Shown here: positions 7,819-16,166 of the stretch, in pieces
Layout of the letters: each line of letters begins with the position of its first letter
How positions within the stretch are numbered: position 1 is the first letter of the stretch
Assembly: GCF_000313755.1 (NCBI RefSeq)
Contig: NZ_AMZB01000124.1
Location: 120,220-184,219 of the forward strand
DNA from: Pseudomonas nitroreducens TX1
GTDB lineage: Bacteria > Pseudomonadota > Gammaproteobacteria > Pseudomonadales > Pseudomonadaceae
Direction: 5' to 3'
DNA length: 64,000 nt
The notes under the pieces: generated by a model
What the model was told of the DNA's origin: nothing
Database searches by the model: none
The model's input: the letters and a program-made list of their open reading frames with translations, nothing else
Translations under genes and position numbers: made by a program

Positions 7819-10138
7819 TCGGCCGCAGTGGCTGCCGCGCCTGGTGATCGCCGGGCTGCTGGCGCTGCTCGCCCTCGCCGCCTGGCAATGGCGCGGCGCG
7901 GCGCCGCTGAGCACCGACCTGCTGGAACTGGTACCCGGCGGCAGCCGAAATGCCCTGCAGAAGCAGGCCGAGCAGCGCATGCAGGAGCCGCTCAACCGCG
8001 AGCTGCTGGTGCTGGTCGGCTACCCCGAGCGCGACTCCGCCATCGCCCACGCCCGCGAACTGGCCGAGCGCTGGCAAGCCAGCGGCCTCTACGCGAAGGT
8101 GCAATGGGGCGTACAGGCGGACCTGCCGGCCCTGCGCGAACAACTGCGCGCAGGCCGCCTCGCGCTGCTCAATGCCGAAGACCGTCGCCAGCTCGCCGAT
8201 GAGCCCGCCGCCTTCGTCCAGCAGCGCGTCGAACAGCTCTTTGATCCCTTCTCCGGCTTCGGCCTGCTGCCCAACGACCAGGACTGGTTCGGCCTGGCGC
8301 TACGCATCCAGCACCACCAGCCGCTGACGGCGAAGGTGCAGTTGGACATCGGCAGCGGCGCGCTGGTCGCCGAAGCCGATGGTCGCAGCTGGGTGCTGCT
8401 ACGCGCCCGCACCCGCGCCGATGCCTTCGACATGGACCTGCCGCGCGCCGTCGCCGCGCAGCTCGCCGAGGCGCGACAGCAACTGGCTGCCGACGGCGGA
8501 CAGATGGTCGCCGCCAGCGGCCTGCTCTATGCCGCCGACGGCCAGCGCCAGGCCAGCCGCGAGATGACCTGGGTCGGCGGTGGCGCCGCGCTCGGTACCC
8601 TGCTCCTGCTGCTGCTCGCCTTCCGCCGGGTGCGCGCGCTGCTGGCCTTCCTGCCGGTGCTGGTGGGTGTGCTGGCCGGCGCCACCGCGTGCATCGCGCT
8701 GTTCGGCAGGATCAACCTGCTCACCCTGGTACTGGGCGCCAGCCTGATCGGCGTGGCCTCGGATTACCCGCTGCACTATCTGTCCAAAGCCTGGACGGCC
8801 GCTCATTGGCAGCCGTGGCACGCGCTGAAGCGCAGCCAGCGGGGGCTGTTCCTCAGCCTCGCCACCAACCTGATCGGCTACCTCGCCCTGGCCTGCACGC
8901 CCTTCCCGGCGCTGACCCAGGTGGCGACCTTTTCGGTCGCCGGCCTGCTTGCCGCCTACCTGTGTGTCATCGGTCTGCTGCCGCTGCTGCTGCGCGGCGA
9001 TGCCATCGCGCCGCAACCCGTGCTGCTGGCGCTGGGGGAGCGCCTGATCAGTCTTCGCCAGTCGCTGCTCCAGCGCACTGGCAGCTGGCCGTTGCTCGCG
9101 GTGGTCGCGCTGTTCTGCGCCGGCGGATTGTGGCAACTGCAGGTGAAGAACGACCTGCGCCAATGGCTGGGCGCCAAGCCGCAGTTGCTCAGCGAGGCCC
9201 AGGCCGCCGCGCGCATCACCGGCTACCAGCCCACCAGCCAGTTCTTCCTGGTCCGCGCCAGCGACGAAACCCAGTTGCTGCAACGGCAGGCCGGACTGGC
9301 CGCACGGCTGGATCGACTGGTCACCTCCGGCCAGCTCCAGGGCTATCTCGCACTCAACCAGTTTCTCGCCACCGCGCAGCAGCAACAGCAGGCCCGAGAG
9401 GCCCTGCGCCAGTTGCCGCAACACTGGCAGGCGCTGGTCGACCTGGGTATTCCGCAAGCCGCACTGCAAGCCGAGCTGGAGCAGCTGGAAAAGCTCCCGC
9501 CGCAATCCCTGGACCAGGCTCTGAAAGGTCCACTGGGCGAGCCATGGCGACCGCTGTGGCTGGGCACTGTAGACGGAGGAGTGGCCGGGCTGGTGAGCCT
9601 GCAGGGACTGTCCGATGCCAGCGTGCTGGCCGAGCAGGCCAAGGGCCTGGACGGCGTGCAACTGGTGGATCGTCTCGGCGAGCTGAACCGCCTGTTCGCC
9701 GCCACCCAGGTCAGCGCCACCGAACTCAAGCTGCTCTCCTGCGTGCTGATCTTCGCCCTGCTGCTCAAGCCCTTCGGCCCGCGCGGCGCGTTGCGCATCG
9801 TCCTGCTGCCGCTGCTGGCAGCGCTGTGCAGCCTTGCCAGCCTCGGCTGGCTGGGCCAGCCGTTGACGCTGTTCAGCCTGTTCGGCCTGCTCCTGGTCAC
9901 CGCCATCGGCGTGGATTACACCATCCTCATGCGCGAGCGCGTCGGCGGTGCGGCAGTGAGCCTGGTGGGTGTGCTGCTCGCGGCCATCACCACCTGGCTA
10001 TCGTTCGGCCTGCTGGCGCTCTCGGCCACGCCGGTGATCAGCAACTTCGGCCTGGCCGTGGGCCTGGGCCTCGTGTTCTGTTTCCTGTTCTGCCCCTGGG
10101 CACAGGCAAGTACCCGAGAAGGAACTGCGGCATGCTGA
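7790..10138 (+). CDS. apeM: MMPL/RND-type lipid exporter of the aryl polyene cluster
   Basis: A 782-residue polytopic protein with RND/MMPL architecture. A TM helix near residues 15-35 is followed by a large periplasmic domain, a TM bundle with GASLIGVASDYPLHY, a second periplasmic loop, and a second bundle with TAIGVDYTILMRER. The Asp residues in these two repeats are the usual proton-relay positions. It probably flips or extracts the polyene lipid from the inner membrane and hands it to the LolA-like protein. The ATG at 7790 overlaps the upstream gene by 29 bp; a TTG at 7808 is a possible alternative start. Confidence 0.85.
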   Translation: MRSVATLPADRPQWLPRLVIAGLLALLALAAWQWRGAAPLSTDLLELVPGGSRNALQKQAEQRMQEPLNRELLVLVGYPERDSAIAHARELAERWQASGLYAKVQWGVQADLPALREQLRAGRLALLNAEDRRQLADEPAAFVQQRVEQLFDPFSGFGLLPNDQDWFGLALRIQHHQPLTAKVQLDIGSGALVAEADGRSWVLLRARTRADAFDMDLPRAVAAQLAEARQQLAADGGQMVAASGLLYAADGQRQASREMTWVGGGAALGTLLLLLLAFRRVRALLAFLPVLVGVLAGATACIALFGRINLLTLVLGASLIGVASDYPLHYLSKAWTAAHWQPWHALKRSQRGLFLSLATNLIGYLALACTPFPALTQVATFSVAGLLAAYLCVIGLLPLLLRGDAIAPQPVLLALGERLISLRQSLLQRTGSWPLLAVVALFCAGGLWQLQVKNDLRQWLGAKPQLLSEAQAAARITGYQPTSQFFLVRASDETQLLQRQAGLAARLDRLVTSGQLQGYLALNQFLATAQQQQQAREALRQLPQHWQALVDLGIPQAALQAELEQLEKLPPQSLDQALKGPLGEPWRPLWLGTVDGGVAGLVSLQGLSDASVLAEQAKGLDGVQLVDRLGELNRLFAATQVSATELKLLSCVLIFALLLKPFGPRGALRIVLLPLLAALCSLASLGWLGQPLTLFSLFGLLLVTAIGVDYTILMRERVGGAAVSLVGVLLAAITTWLSFGLLALSATPVISNFGLAVGLGLVFCFLFCPWAQASTREGTAAC

Positions 10139-11307
10139 CGGTCCTTTTCTGGCTGGCGATGCCGCCACTGTTCGCCCTGGCTGTGATCGGCGGGCGACGC
10201 CTGCGCCTGCTGCCCATCGTCAGCCAGTTGCTGGTGGCCGGCCTGCTGTTGCCGCTGTTGTTCGTCGCCCTGCAGAGCCAGGGCTTCGAGGTGCGCACGC
10301 TGGTCGCCGCGCCCTGGCTGCGGCCGCTCTACGACATGGGTTTTGCGCTGCTACTGGGGCACATCCTGAGTGACGTGATCGACCTCGACGTCAGCCGCCA
10401 GAGCCTGAAGATCGCCCTGCCCAGCTTCGCCGTGCCGCTGGCCTGCGGCATGGCCAGCGCGTGGTGGCTGCTGGGCGTGCGCGAGGGCATCAGCGTGCTG
10501 GGCATCGGCCTGCTGTTCGCCATCACCGCGATCCCGGTGCTCTACCTGTTCCTGCGCAACATCGACTACCCCGAGGATGCCACCCGCCGCCTGATGCACG
10601 CGGCGGTGCTGATGGACCTGTGGTGCTGGAGCCTGTTCGGCCTGGCCGAGGGCAGCAGTGATCCGTCGAAGGTGGTGTGGCCGCTGCTGGCGGGCGCGGT
10701 TCCGTTGCTGCTGCGCCTGCTCGGCGTGCGCCAGCACCTGGCCTACAGCCTGCCGTTCTTCGGCCTGATGATCGCCTTCCAGCACTGGCACCTGAACACC
10801 CTGGTGTTCGCCATCACCTGGCTGATGGCTCAGGCCGCAGTTCGCCAGCCGTTCCGCCTGCCGGTCCCGCCACGCGTGGCGCTGGCCTTGCAGAACACGC
10901 TGCTGGTGCCGCTGGTGCTGGCCTTCGGCATCCTCCAGATCGATTTCCACAACGCCCTCTCCGGCTATTCCTGGCTGTATCTCGGCGCGCTGCTGGTATT
11001 GCCGGTGCTCAGCAAGCTGGCCGGCAGCTGGCTCGGCCTGCGCTGGGCGCTGCCGGGCGCGAGCCGCAGCGAGTTGTGGCAGCAAAGCCTGCTGTTGAAC
11101 ATTCGCGGGCTGACCGAAATCGTCTTCCTCAACCTGTTGTTCCAGCAGGGCCACATCGACTCGCTGCTGTATTTCAGCCTGCTGCTGATGAGCCTGTTCG
11201 CCACCCTGCTGCCCGCTTTCTGCGGCGTGCGCCGTCCGCGCGCCGCCATCCAGCCTGACTCCGAGGACCAGGCCCCGGCAAGGAGCCCTTCTGATGCCCG
11301 CCCCTGA
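10132..11307 (+). CDS. CPA2-type Na+/H+ (Kef-like) antiporter membrane domain protein
   Basis: A 391-residue polytopic membrane protein with CPA2 antiporter features: FAITAIPV at residues 130-136 (TM4-like crossover helix), a membrane Asp at 162 in AVLMDLWCW, and NIRGLTEI at 323-330. It has about eleven to twelve hydrophobic segments and no C-terminal TrkA-N domain. Only one acidic residue is visible in the TM5 position, so electrogenic exchange is doubtful. It sits between the MMPL exporter and the FAD enzyme with 7- and 14-bp overlaps, so it is a true operon member. Its role in polyene export or pH/ion balance is unknown. Confidence 0.75.
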   Translation: MLTVLFWLAMPPLFALAVIGGRRLRLLPIVSQLLVAGLLLPLLFVALQSQGFEVRTLVAAPWLRPLYDMGFALLLGHILSDVIDLDVSRQSLKIALPSFAVPLACGMASAWWLLGVREGISVLGIGLLFAITAIPVLYLFLRNIDYPEDATRRLMHAAVLMDLWCWSLFGLAEGSSDPSKVVWPLLAGAVPLLLRLLGVRQHLAYSLPFFGLMIAFQHWHLNTLVFAITWLMAQAAVRQPFRLPVPPRVALALQNTLLVPLVLAFGILQIDFHNALSGYSWLYLGALLVLPVLSKLAGSWLGLRWALPGASRSELWQQSLLLNIRGLTEIVFLNLLFQQGHIDSLLYFSLLLMSLFATLLPAFCGVRRPRAAIQPDSEDQAPARSPSDARP

Positions 11308-12532
11308 ACTGCAACAACGCACCGTCGTCGTCATCGGCGCGGGCCCTTCCGGCGCCATCGCCGCCGCCCTGCTCAAGCGCAAGGGCCACGACGTGCTGGT
11401 GCTGGAGCGCCAGCGTTTCCCCCGCTTCTCCATTGGCGAGAGCCTGCTGTCGCACTGCCTGGACTTCGTCGAGGAAGCGGGGATGCTCGATGCCGTGTTC
11501 GCTGCAGGCTTCCAGATCAAGCACGGCGCGGCCTTCGGTTGGGGCGAGCGCTACACCGCGTTCGACTTCCGCGACAAGTTCACCGATGGCAAAGGCTCGA
11601 CCTTCCAGGTCCAGCGCGCACGCTTCGACCAGTTGCTGGCCGACCAGGCCGAGTTGCAGGGCGTGGAAATCCGCTACGAGGAAGAGCTCATCGCCGCCGA
11701 TTTCGCCGTCGGCTGCCCGCGCCTGCGCGTGCGCCGCCTGGACGGCAGCGAATACGAAGTGGAGTGCGCCTTCGTCCTCGATGCCAGCGGCTACGGCCGG
11801 GTGCTGCCGCGCCTGCTCGACCTCGAAGCACCGTCCGGCTTCCCGGTGCGCCGGGCGGTGTTCACGCATATCGAGGACCGCATCGACGCGCCGGAATTCG
11901 ACCGCGAGAAGATCCTCATCAGCATCCACCCCGAAGAGCGCGGCATCTGGTACTGGACCATCCCTTTCAGTGATGGTCGCACCTCCGTCGGCGTGGTGGC
12001 CGAGGACCGTCACTTCGAGGGCAAGTTGGACAACCTGGATGCGTGCCTGAAAGGCTTCTTCGACGCCGCGCCGAACCTGCGCCCGCTGCTGAGGAACGCC
12101 GTGTGGGATACGCCGGCGCGCACCCTGGGCGGCTACTCGGCGAACGTCAAGCGCCTGGCCGGTCCGGGCTTCGCTCTGCTGGGCAACGCGGCGGAATTCC
12201 TCGACCCGGTATTTTCCTCCGGCGTCACCATCGCCATGCGTTCCTCCAGCATGGCGGCCAGCCTGCTCGACCGCCAGCTCAAGGGCGAGGCGGTGGACTG
12301 GGAAACCGACTTCGCCCAGCCGCTCAAGCGCGGCGTGGATACCTTCCGCGCCTACGTCGAGGGCTGGTATGACGGCAGCTTCCAGGACGTGATCTTCTAC
12401 GAGAAGGCCGACCCGGAAATCCGCCGGATGATCTGCTCCATTCTTGCCGGCTACGCCTGGGACACGCGCAATCCCTTCGTCGCCGAACCGCAGCGCCGCC
12501 TGCGGGTACTTTCCGAAATCTGCGCCAGCTGA
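11294..12532 (+). CDS. FAD-dependent monooxygenase with flavin-halogenase motifs
   Basis: A 412-residue flavoprotein. The dinucleotide-binding motif GAGPSG is at residues 15-20, then PRFSIGESLL as in CmlS/PltA-type halogenases. FQIKHGAAFGWG follows, with Lys76 at the position of the catalytic halogenase lysine. The halogenase tryptophan motif WxWxIP is present as WYWTIP at 219-224, then the FAD motif GNAAEFLDPVFSSG. Xanthomonadins, relatives of aryl polyenes, are brominated, so ring halogenation is a fair inference; hydroxylation is the alternative. The upstream gene overlaps it by 14 bp. Database names for relatives are usually just FAD-dependent oxidoreductase. Confidence 0.8.
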   Translation: MPAPELQQRTVVVIGAGPSGAIAAALLKRKGHDVLVLERQRFPRFSIGESLLSHCLDFVEEAGMLDAVFAAGFQIKHGAAFGWGERYTAFDFRDKFTDGKGSTFQVQRARFDQLLADQAELQGVEIRYEEELIAADFAVGCPRLRVRRLDGSEYEVECAFVLDASGYGRVLPRLLDLEAPSGFPVRRAVFTHIEDRIDAPEFDREKILISIHPEERGIWYWTIPFSDGRTSVGVVAEDRHFEGKLDNLDACLKGFFDAAPNLRPLLRNAVWDTPARTLGGYSANVKRLAGPGFALLGNAAEFLDPVFSSGVTIAMRSSSMAASLLDRQLKGEAVDWETDFAQPLKRGVDTFRAYVEGWYDGSFQDVIFYEKADPEIRRMICSILAGYAWDTRNPFVAEPQRRLRVLSEICAS

Positions 12533-12549
12533 ATAGGACAAGGACTGTC

Positions 12550-13272
12550 ATGACCCGCCCCGCCTCAACCTACGTCGAAGAAACCCGTTTCGGTTTCTGG
12601 TTCCTGCAGAGCCACACCTGGCAGCACCACGTGCTACGCGTGGCGATCAACGACCTCAAGCGCCTGGTCAGCTGGAACACCCCGCAGAACCCGGTGCTGC
12701 TCGACGCTGGCTGCGGCCAGGGCCGCTCCTTCCGCCTGCTGCGCGATGCGTTCAGGCCCAGCCGCTTGATCGGGCTGGACGCCGACCCGCACAGCCTCGA
12801 CTGCTCGGCCATGGAGGCTGCGCGGGAGAACATCGAGGTGGAGCTGAACTGCGCCGACTGCGCCGACCTGATGCTGCCCTCGGCCAGCGTGGACATCCTG
12901 TTCTGCCACCAGACCTTCCATCATCTGGTGGAGCAGGAGCGGGCGCTGGCCGAGTTCTGGCGGGTGCTCAAGCCGGGCGGCCTGCTGCTGTTCGCCGAGT
13001 CCACCGAGGCGTACATCGATACCTGGGTGATCCGCTGGCTCTTCCGGCACCCCATGCACGTACAGAAGAGCGCCGCGCAGTACCTGCAGATGCTCCGCGA
13101 GCAGGGCTTCGAGTTCAGCGAGAGGAACGTCTCCTACCCCTACCTGTGGTGGAGCCGCGCCAAGGACTTCGGTCTGCTCGAGCGCTGGGGCCTGCGCAAG
13201 CCCAAGCCGTTCGGCCAGCGCGAGGAAACCCTGGTCAACGCCGTGGTGCGCAAGCCACTGGAGAGCCGCTGA
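12550..13272 (+). CDS. SAM-dependent class I methyltransferase, aryl polyene cluster
   Basis: A 240-residue class I methyltransferase. Motif I is LLDAGCGQGRS at residues 50-60, an acidic motif II LIGLDAD follows, and the post-motif region FWRVLKPGGLLLFAE is typical of the Methyltransf_11 family. It starts 17 bp after the FAD enzyme, with AGGACAAGGAC upstream as a ribosome-binding site. Known aryl polyenes carry ring methyl or O-methyl groups, so tailoring of the aryl head is likely; C- versus O-methylation cannot be told from sequence. Confidence 0.85.
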   Translation: MTRPASTYVEETRFGFWFLQSHTWQHHVLRVAINDLKRLVSWNTPQNPVLLDAGCGQGRSFRLLRDAFRPSRLIGLDADPHSLDCSAMEAARENIEVELNCADCADLMLPSASVDILFCHQTFHHLVEQERALAEFWRVLKPGGLLLFAESTEAYIDTWVIRWLFRHPMHVQKSAAQYLQMLREQGFEFSERNVSYPYLWWSRAKDFGLLERWGLRKPKPFGQREETLVNAVVRKPLESR

Positions 13273-13274
13273 GC

Positions 13275-13757
13275 ATGATCCGCTGGCTGAGTCTTGCCTT
13301 CGTCCTGCTGCTGGCCGGTTGTGCCCAGCATGCGCCGCTACCGACCGCGTTGCCGCTGCTGGCGACGCCGTTGCAGCTGCACATCCAGCGCGAACAGGCG
13401 GGCACCAGCCAGGACTGGCTGCTGGTCATCCAGCAGGAGGGCGGCGCGCTGCGCTGGTCGTTGTTCGATCCGCTGGGCATCCCGCTGTCGCGCCAACGGC
13501 TGCTTGAGGGAGAATGGCGCAACGACGGCCTGCTGCCGCCCAACCCCGAAGCGCGCGAGTTGTTCGCGGTGCTGCTGTTCGCCCTTACGCCGGGCGATGA
13601 GCTCGCCGCACGCTACCGCGCCACGGACTACCAGGTGCGCAACGGCCAGCGCAGCCTGCAGCAGCACTGGAAGATCAGCTACCGTTCGGCGCAGGACTTC
13701 GACCTGGAAAGCCCTGACCTCCGCTACCACGTGACGCCCCTGGAAACCGCTCCATGA
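13275..13757 (+). CDS. apeN: DUF3261-type outer-membrane lipoprotein, aryl polyene cluster
   Basis: A 160-residue lipoprotein with lipobox LLAGC, Cys16 being the lipidated residue. The residue after Cys is Ala, not Asp, which favours Lol sorting to the outer membrane. The mature domain (WLLVIQQEGGALRWSLFDPLGIPLSRQ…) matches the small DUF3261 proteins found in aryl polyene clusters. It probably acts with the LolA-like carrier as an outer-membrane acceptor, by analogy with LolA-LolB; this is inference. The ATG at 13275 is 3 bp after the methyltransferase stop and its end overlaps the ketosynthase start. Confidence 0.78.
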   Translation: MIRWLSLAFVLLLAGCAQHAPLPTALPLLATPLQLHIQREQAGTSQDWLLVIQQEGGALRWSLFDPLGIPLSRQRLLEGEWRNDGLLPPNPEARELFAVLLFALTPGDELAARYRATDYQVRNGQRSLQQHWKISYRSAQDFDLESPDLRYHVTPLETAP

Positions 13758-14962
13758 CCGCGACCTACCTGAACGAGCTGGGCCTGATCTGCGCGCTGGG
13801 CAATGACCGCCGCGAAGTGGCCGCCGCGCTGCTGGCGGGCGAGTCCGCCGGCATGCAGGTGCAGGCCGGCTGGGTGCCGGGCAGGAGCCTCCCCGTGGGC
13901 ACGGTCAAGGCGCGCCTGGCGGCCATCCCCGAGAAGCGCCACGACACCCGCAACAACCGCCTGCTGCTGGCCGCGGCCACGCAGATCGACCCGGCCATCC
14001 GCGCAGCCATCCAGCGCTACGGCGCCGCACGCGTGGCGGTGGTGCTGGGCACCAGCACCTCGGGCGTCCAGGAAACCACCCAGGGCATTCGCCATCACCG
14101 TTTGCACGGTCAGTTGCCCGAAGGCTTCCACTACTCGCACCAGGAGCTGTCTGACCCGGCGGTGTACCTCGCGGAACACTACGAACTGGCCGGCCCGACC
14201 TACGTGATCTCCACCGCCTGTACCTCCGGCGGACGCGCCCTGCAGAGCGCGCGTCGGCTGCTGAAGCTGGGGCTGTGCGACGCCGTGCTGTGCGGCGGCG
14301 TGGACAGCCTTTGCCAGCTGACGCTCAACGGTTTCAGCGCGCTCGAAGCGGTCTCCGACGAACTGTGCAAACCCTTCTCGGCGAACCGCAAGGGCATCAA
14401 CATCGGCGAAGGCGCCGCGCTGTTCCTGATGACCCGCGAGCCCGGCGCAGTCGCCTTGCTCGGCGCCGGCGCCAGCTCTGACGCGCACCACATCTCCGCC
14501 CCCGAACCCGAAGGACGCGGCGCCCGCGAGGCGATGCGCAAGGCGCTGGTCGAGGCACGCCTGGACGCTGCGCAGATCGCCTACTTGAACCTGCACGGCA
14601 CCGCGACCCTGCACAACGACGCCATGGAAAGCCTGGCCGTCAGCGCGCAATTCCCCGCCGGCGTGCCCTGCTCCTCGACCAAACCGCTGTCCGGGCATAC
14701 CCTCGGCGCCGCCGGCGCGCTGGAAGCGGCGTTCTGCTGGCTGCTACTGGGCGAGCACAACCCGCAGAAGCGCCTGCCGCCGCAACGCTGGGACGGCATC
14801 GCCGATCCGCACTTGCCGGCGCTGCAACTGGTGGGCGAAGACGCGCCGCGGCTGCCGGCCGAAGGCCCGCGCTACCTGATGAGCAACTCGTTCGCCTTCG
14901 GCGGCAACAACATCAGCCTGATCCTGGGCGAGATGGGCAAAGAGTCTGGAGTGACCCGATGA
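13754..14962 (+). CDS. apeO: Beta-ketoacyl-ACP synthase (ApeO-type)
   Basis: A 402-residue condensing enzyme with the full Cys-His-His triad: Cys156 in STACTSGG, His in NLHGTATLHND, and His in GHTLGAAGALEA. It should carry out decarboxylative condensation with malonyl-ACP to extend the polyene. In studied systems ApeO pairs with the KS-like ApeC as a chain-length-factor heterodimer; a candidate partner may lie just left of this window. It starts in an ATGA overlap with the lipoprotein gene and ends in an ATGA overlap with the dehydratase gene. Confidence 0.85.
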   Translation: MTATYLNELGLICALGNDRREVAAALLAGESAGMQVQAGWVPGRSLPVGTVKARLAAIPEKRHDTRNNRLLLAAATQIDPAIRAAIQRYGAARVAVVLGTSTSGVQETTQGIRHHRLHGQLPEGFHYSHQELSDPAVYLAEHYELAGPTYVISTACTSGGRALQSARRLLKLGLCDAVLCGGVDSLCQLTLNGFSALEAVSDELCKPFSANRKGINIGEGAALFLMTREPGAVALLGAGASSDAHHISAPEPEGRGAREAMRKALVEARLDAAQIAYLNLHGTATLHNDAMESLAVSAQFPAGVPCSSTKPLSGHTLGAAGALEAAFCWLLLGEHNPQKRLPPQRWDGIADPHLPALQLVGEDAPRLPAEGPRYLMSNSFAFGGNNISLILGEMGKESGVTR

Positions 14963-15441
14963 TCGACTGGCCGATCGCCTCACTGCTGCCCCACGCGGGC
15001 GACATGATCCTCATCGACGACGTGCTCGACTTCGGCGACGAGGACATCCGCACGCGCCTGACGGTGCGTCCGGGCGGCCTGTTCAACGAGGCCGACGGCA
15101 GCCTGCCGGCCTGGGTCGGCGTGGAGCTGATGGCGCAGAGTGTCGCTGCCTACGCCGGGTGCCAGGCGCGCTTGCGCGGAGAGCCGGTGGAGCTGGGTTT
15201 CCTGCTCGGCACGCGCCAGTACCAGTGCGACGTGGCGAGTTTCCCGGCCGGCGCGCAAATCACTATCCACGCCATCCGTACCCTGCAGGATGACAACGGC
15301 ATGGGCGTCTTCGAATGCCACCTGGATGGGCCTGGGATCAAGGCGCTGGCGCGCCTCACCGTGTTCCGCCCGCCCGAGGTTGCCAACTACCTGCAGGAAC
15401 CCGATTTCAAGAAGACCGATTCGAAAGAGCCAAGCGTATGA
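14959..15441 (+). CDS. apeP: Hot-dog 3-hydroxyacyl-ACP dehydratase (ApeP-type)
   Basis: A 160-residue FabZ/FabA-like hot-dog protein. LLPHAGDM contains the likely catalytic His12, and the acidic partner is Glu56 in WVGVELMAQ. It removes water from the 3-hydroxyacyl-ACP in each elongation cycle. In known systems ApeP works with ApeI, which here corresponds to the C-terminal domain of the fused ligase (1919-3595). ATGA overlaps join it to both neighbours. The last ~15 residues are charged and probably disordered. Confidence 0.83.
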   Translation: MIDWPIASLLPHAGDMILIDDVLDFGDEDIRTRLTVRPGGLFNEADGSLPAWVGVELMAQSVAAYAGCQARLRGEPVELGFLLGTRQYQCDVASFPAGAQITIHAIRTLQDDNGMGVFECHLDGPGIKALARLTVFRPPEVANYLQEPDFKKTDSKEPSV

Positions 15442-16166
15442 CTGATTCCATCCTCGTAACCGGCTCCAGCCGTGGCATCGGCCGCGCCATCGCCCTGCGC
15501 CTGGCCCAGGCCGGCTTCGACCTGGTGCTGCACTGCCGCAGCGGCCGCGCCGAAGCAGACGCCGTGCAGGCCGAAATCCAGGCACTGGGGCGCAGCGCCC
15601 GTGTGCTGCAGTTCGACGTGGCCGACCGCGAAGCCGCGCGCAACATTCTCGAAGCCGATGTGGAAACCCACGGCGCCTATTACGGCGTGGTGTGCAACGC
15701 CGGCCTGACCCGCGACGGCGCCTTCCCCGCGCTCACCGAGGAAGACTGGGACCAGGTGCTGCGCACCAACCTCGACGGTTTCTACAACGTCCTGCACCCG
15801 GTGATGATGCCGATGATCCGCCGCCGCCAGCCGGGGCGCATCGTCTGCATCACTTCGGTGTCGGGGTTGATCGGCAACCGCGGCCAGGTCAACTACAGCG
15901 CCTCCAAGGCCGGCGTGATCGGCGCCGCCAAGGCGCTGGCCATCGAGCTGGCCAAGAGGAAGATCACGGTGAACTGCGTGGCGCCGGGGCTGATCGACAC
16001 AGCGATGCTCGACGAACAGGTGCCGGTGGAGGACATCCTCAAGATGATCCCGGCCCAGCGCATGGGCACCCCGGAAGAAGTCGCCGGCGCAGTGAACTTC
16101 CTGATGTCGGCCGAGGCGGGCTACATCACCCGCCAGGTACTGGCGGTCAACGGAGGGCTGTGCTGA
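15438..16166 (+). CDS. apeQ: FabG-like 3-ketoacyl-ACP reductase (ApeQ-type)
   Basis: A 242-residue classical short-chain dehydrogenase. The NADPH-binding TGSSRGIG is at residues 8-15, followed by CNAGLTRDG, the active-site serine in ITSVSG and the YSASKAG Tyr-Lys pair. The C-terminus VLAVNGGLC resembles FabG. It reduces the 3-ketoacyl-ACP made by the cluster ketosynthases. It begins in an ATGA overlap with the dehydratase and its last base is the first base of the next ATG (16166). Confidence 0.88.
   Translation: MTDSILVTGSSRGIGRAIALRLAQAGFDLVLHCRSGRAEADAVQAEIQALGRSARVLQFDVADREAARNILEADVETHGAYYGVVCNAGLTRDGAFPALTEEDWDQVLRTNLDGFYNVLHPVMMPMIRRRQPGRIVCITSVSGLIGNRGQVNYSASKAGVIGAAKALAIELAKRKITVNCVAPGLIDTAMLDEQVPVEDILKMIPAQRMGTPEEVAGAVNFLMSAEAGYITRQVLAVNGGLC

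Noticed and set aside
8689..10131. A 5' extension of the CPA2-type antiporter gene over the MMPL gene
   Set aside because: The extension lies wholly in another frame of the exporter and is Pro/Arg/Ala rich; the ATG at 10132 gives a normal TM1.
11294..12532. Annotating the FAD enzyme as geranylgeranyl reductase or tryptophan 2-monooxygenase type
   Set aside because: WxWxIP together with the lysine context favours the halogenase branch over those families.
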